Shown here: piece by piece, positions 63,575 through 64,000 of the stretch
How positions within the stretch are numbered: the stretch's first letter is position 1
Layout of the letters: every line of letters starts with the position of its first letter
Source of the DNA: Limnohabitans sp.
GTDB taxonomy: Bacteria; Bacteroidota; Bacteroidia; Flavobacteriales; Flavobacteriaceae
NCBI GenBank assembly: GCA_030053945.1
Contig: JASGCW010000008.1
Span: forward strand, 18,157 to 82,156
Length of the DNA stretch: 64,000 nt
Reading direction: 5' to 3'
Notes under the pieces: model-generated
Seen by the model: only the letters and a program-made list of their open reading frames with translations
The model's database searches: none
Told to the model about the DNA's origin: nothing
Program-made: the position numbers and the translations under genes

Positions 63575-63605
63575 AAAAAAATCCCGATTTATCGGGATTT
63601 TTTGT
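63575..63605 (+). terminator. Rho-independent terminator after TerB-like gene
   Basis: AATCCCGAT / ATCGGGATT (63580-63588, 63591-63599) with a T tail. The stem resembles the one after the PorP/SprF gene. Confidence 0.85.
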
Positions 63606-63675
63606 GATTTTTGATAAGATGAATAGTGAAAAAGATATTGTCTAAAACTATAATTTTTTGTTTTGTCTTGAAATA

Positions 63676-63711
63676 ATAAAAAAGCTCCGTTGTATAACGA
63701 AGCTTTTTTTT
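63676..63711 (-). terminator. Rho-independent terminator after tRNA-Asp
   Basis: Stem AAAAAAGCTCCGTT with AACGAAGCTTTTTT (one G-U-type pair), a 4-base loop and a T run on the minus strand, just 3' of tRNA-Asp. Confidence 0.8.
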
Positions 63712-63712
63712 C

Positions 63713-63789
63713 TGGCGGTCTGGACGGGACTCGAACCCGCGACCCCATGCGTGACAGGCATGTATTCTAACCAACTGAACTACCAAACC
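63713..63789 (-). tRNA. tRNA-Asp (anticodon GTC)
   Basis: Cloverleaf on the minus strand: acceptor GGTTTGG / CCAGACC (one G-T pair), D arm TAGTTCAGTTGGTTAGAA, anticodon stem CATGC/GCATG with loop CTGTCAC (anticodon GTC), T arm GGGTTCGAGTCCC, encoded CCA. Reads GAC and GAU codons. Confidence 0.95.
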
Positions 63790-63850
63790 AGTGCTTTATG
63801 ATTCACTAAACTTTATTCTTATGATGTTCAACGAACCTTGTTTGCGGGTG

Positions 63851-63880
63851 CAAATATACAACGTTTTTTTGCTTCTGCAA
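63851..63880 (-). promoter_or_regulatory. Promoter of tRNA-Asp
   Basis: TTG (63880-63878), 19 bases, TATATTTG (63858-63851), followed by GCACCCGCAA at the start-site region. It shares TTGCAGAAG and TATATTTGCACnCGCAA with the tRNA-Gly/Leu promoter. Confidence 0.75.
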
Positions 63881-63900
63881 GTTTTTTTTTGATTTTTGGA

Positions 63901-64000
63901 TGGAGATGGGTGGTGGAAGATGGGTGGTGGATGATGGGAGATGGGAGATGGGAGATGGAAGATGGGAGATGGAAGATGGGAGATGGAAGATGGGAGATGG
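63901..64000. repeat. 7-bp tandem repeat GATGGRA running off the window
   Basis: From 63933 to the end there are about ten units of GATGGGA or GATGGAA, partly alternating; before that (63901-63932) a degenerate version with GGTGGTGGA. No coding content. The array continues beyond the window. Confidence 0.9.

Noticed and set aside
63589..63786. 65- to 93-aa minus-strand frames at tRNA-Asp
   Set aside because: They translate the tRNA itself and its terminator.
63896..64000. CRISPR array at the right edge
   Set aside because: The units are 7 bp without spacers; it is a simple tandem repeat.

Overview
The window is a contiguous piece of an AT-rich Bacteroidota chromosome, most like Flavobacteriaceae (Flavobacterium-type). 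The evidence is the alternative complex III genes actA/actB/actC, a PorP/SprF and a PorT type IX secretion protein, the fused folK-deoxynucleoside kinase gene, promoters of the TTG-N(18-21)-TAnnTTTG type, and start codons without obvious Shine-Dalgarno sequences.

The core left part (1-35188) is ordinary housekeeping. It holds part of the alternative complex III operon, a SPOR protein and tRNA-Gly, then clpX, clpP and tig (protein quality control). Next come an alpha/beta hydrolase, pdxJ, a CBS-domain protein with nadK and tsaB, mscS, dodecin and an Nfu-type iron-sulfur scaffold. An outer-membrane biogenesis cluster follows (DUF6089 barrel protein, uppS, bamA, two OmpH/Skp chaperones, with murI beyond a terminator), then AsmA, SppA, folK-dNK, a TrmH-type methylase, a DUF1573 protein and mutS. 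The stretch ends with tRNA-Gly(GCC) and tRNA-Leu(TAA).

35190-45442 is a roughly 10.25 kb integrated element in the 3' end of tRNA-Leu. A 21-bp copy of the tRNA end at 45422-45442 marks the far boundary, next to the start of a tyrosine recombinase gene. The element carries a Fic protein, an unknown 245-aa protein, a small HTH (excisionase-like) protein, a protein resembling rolling-circle replication initiators, a deeply nested inverted repeat, two secreted proteins of unknown function, and a tight two-gene operon of a small two-TM protein and a 1151-aa STAND-type ATPase. This last pair is the best candidate for an undescribed defence system in the window. The displaced native tRNA-Leu terminator lies immediately beyond the right boundary.

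45503-58156 is an effector/immunity array on the minus strand headed by vgrG. It contains a duplicated DUF2931 lipoprotein, a truncated and an intact DUF2235 (Tle1-like) lipase, a possible adaptor protein, a PAAR-like (DUF4280) protein fused to an HEIGH metalloprotease-like domain, lipoproteins that look like immunity proteins, an orphan DUF4280 cassette, a frameshifted GH19-type muramidase module and a start-less toxin remnant. No T6SS structural genes are present, so the array would depend on machinery elsewhere.

The right part (58303-63789) returns to core genes: porT, ubiE/menG, a CtpA-type S41 protease, dCMP deaminase, a HupE/UreJ protein, a TerB-like protein and tRNA-Asp(GTC). The window ends inside a 7-bp tandem repeat.
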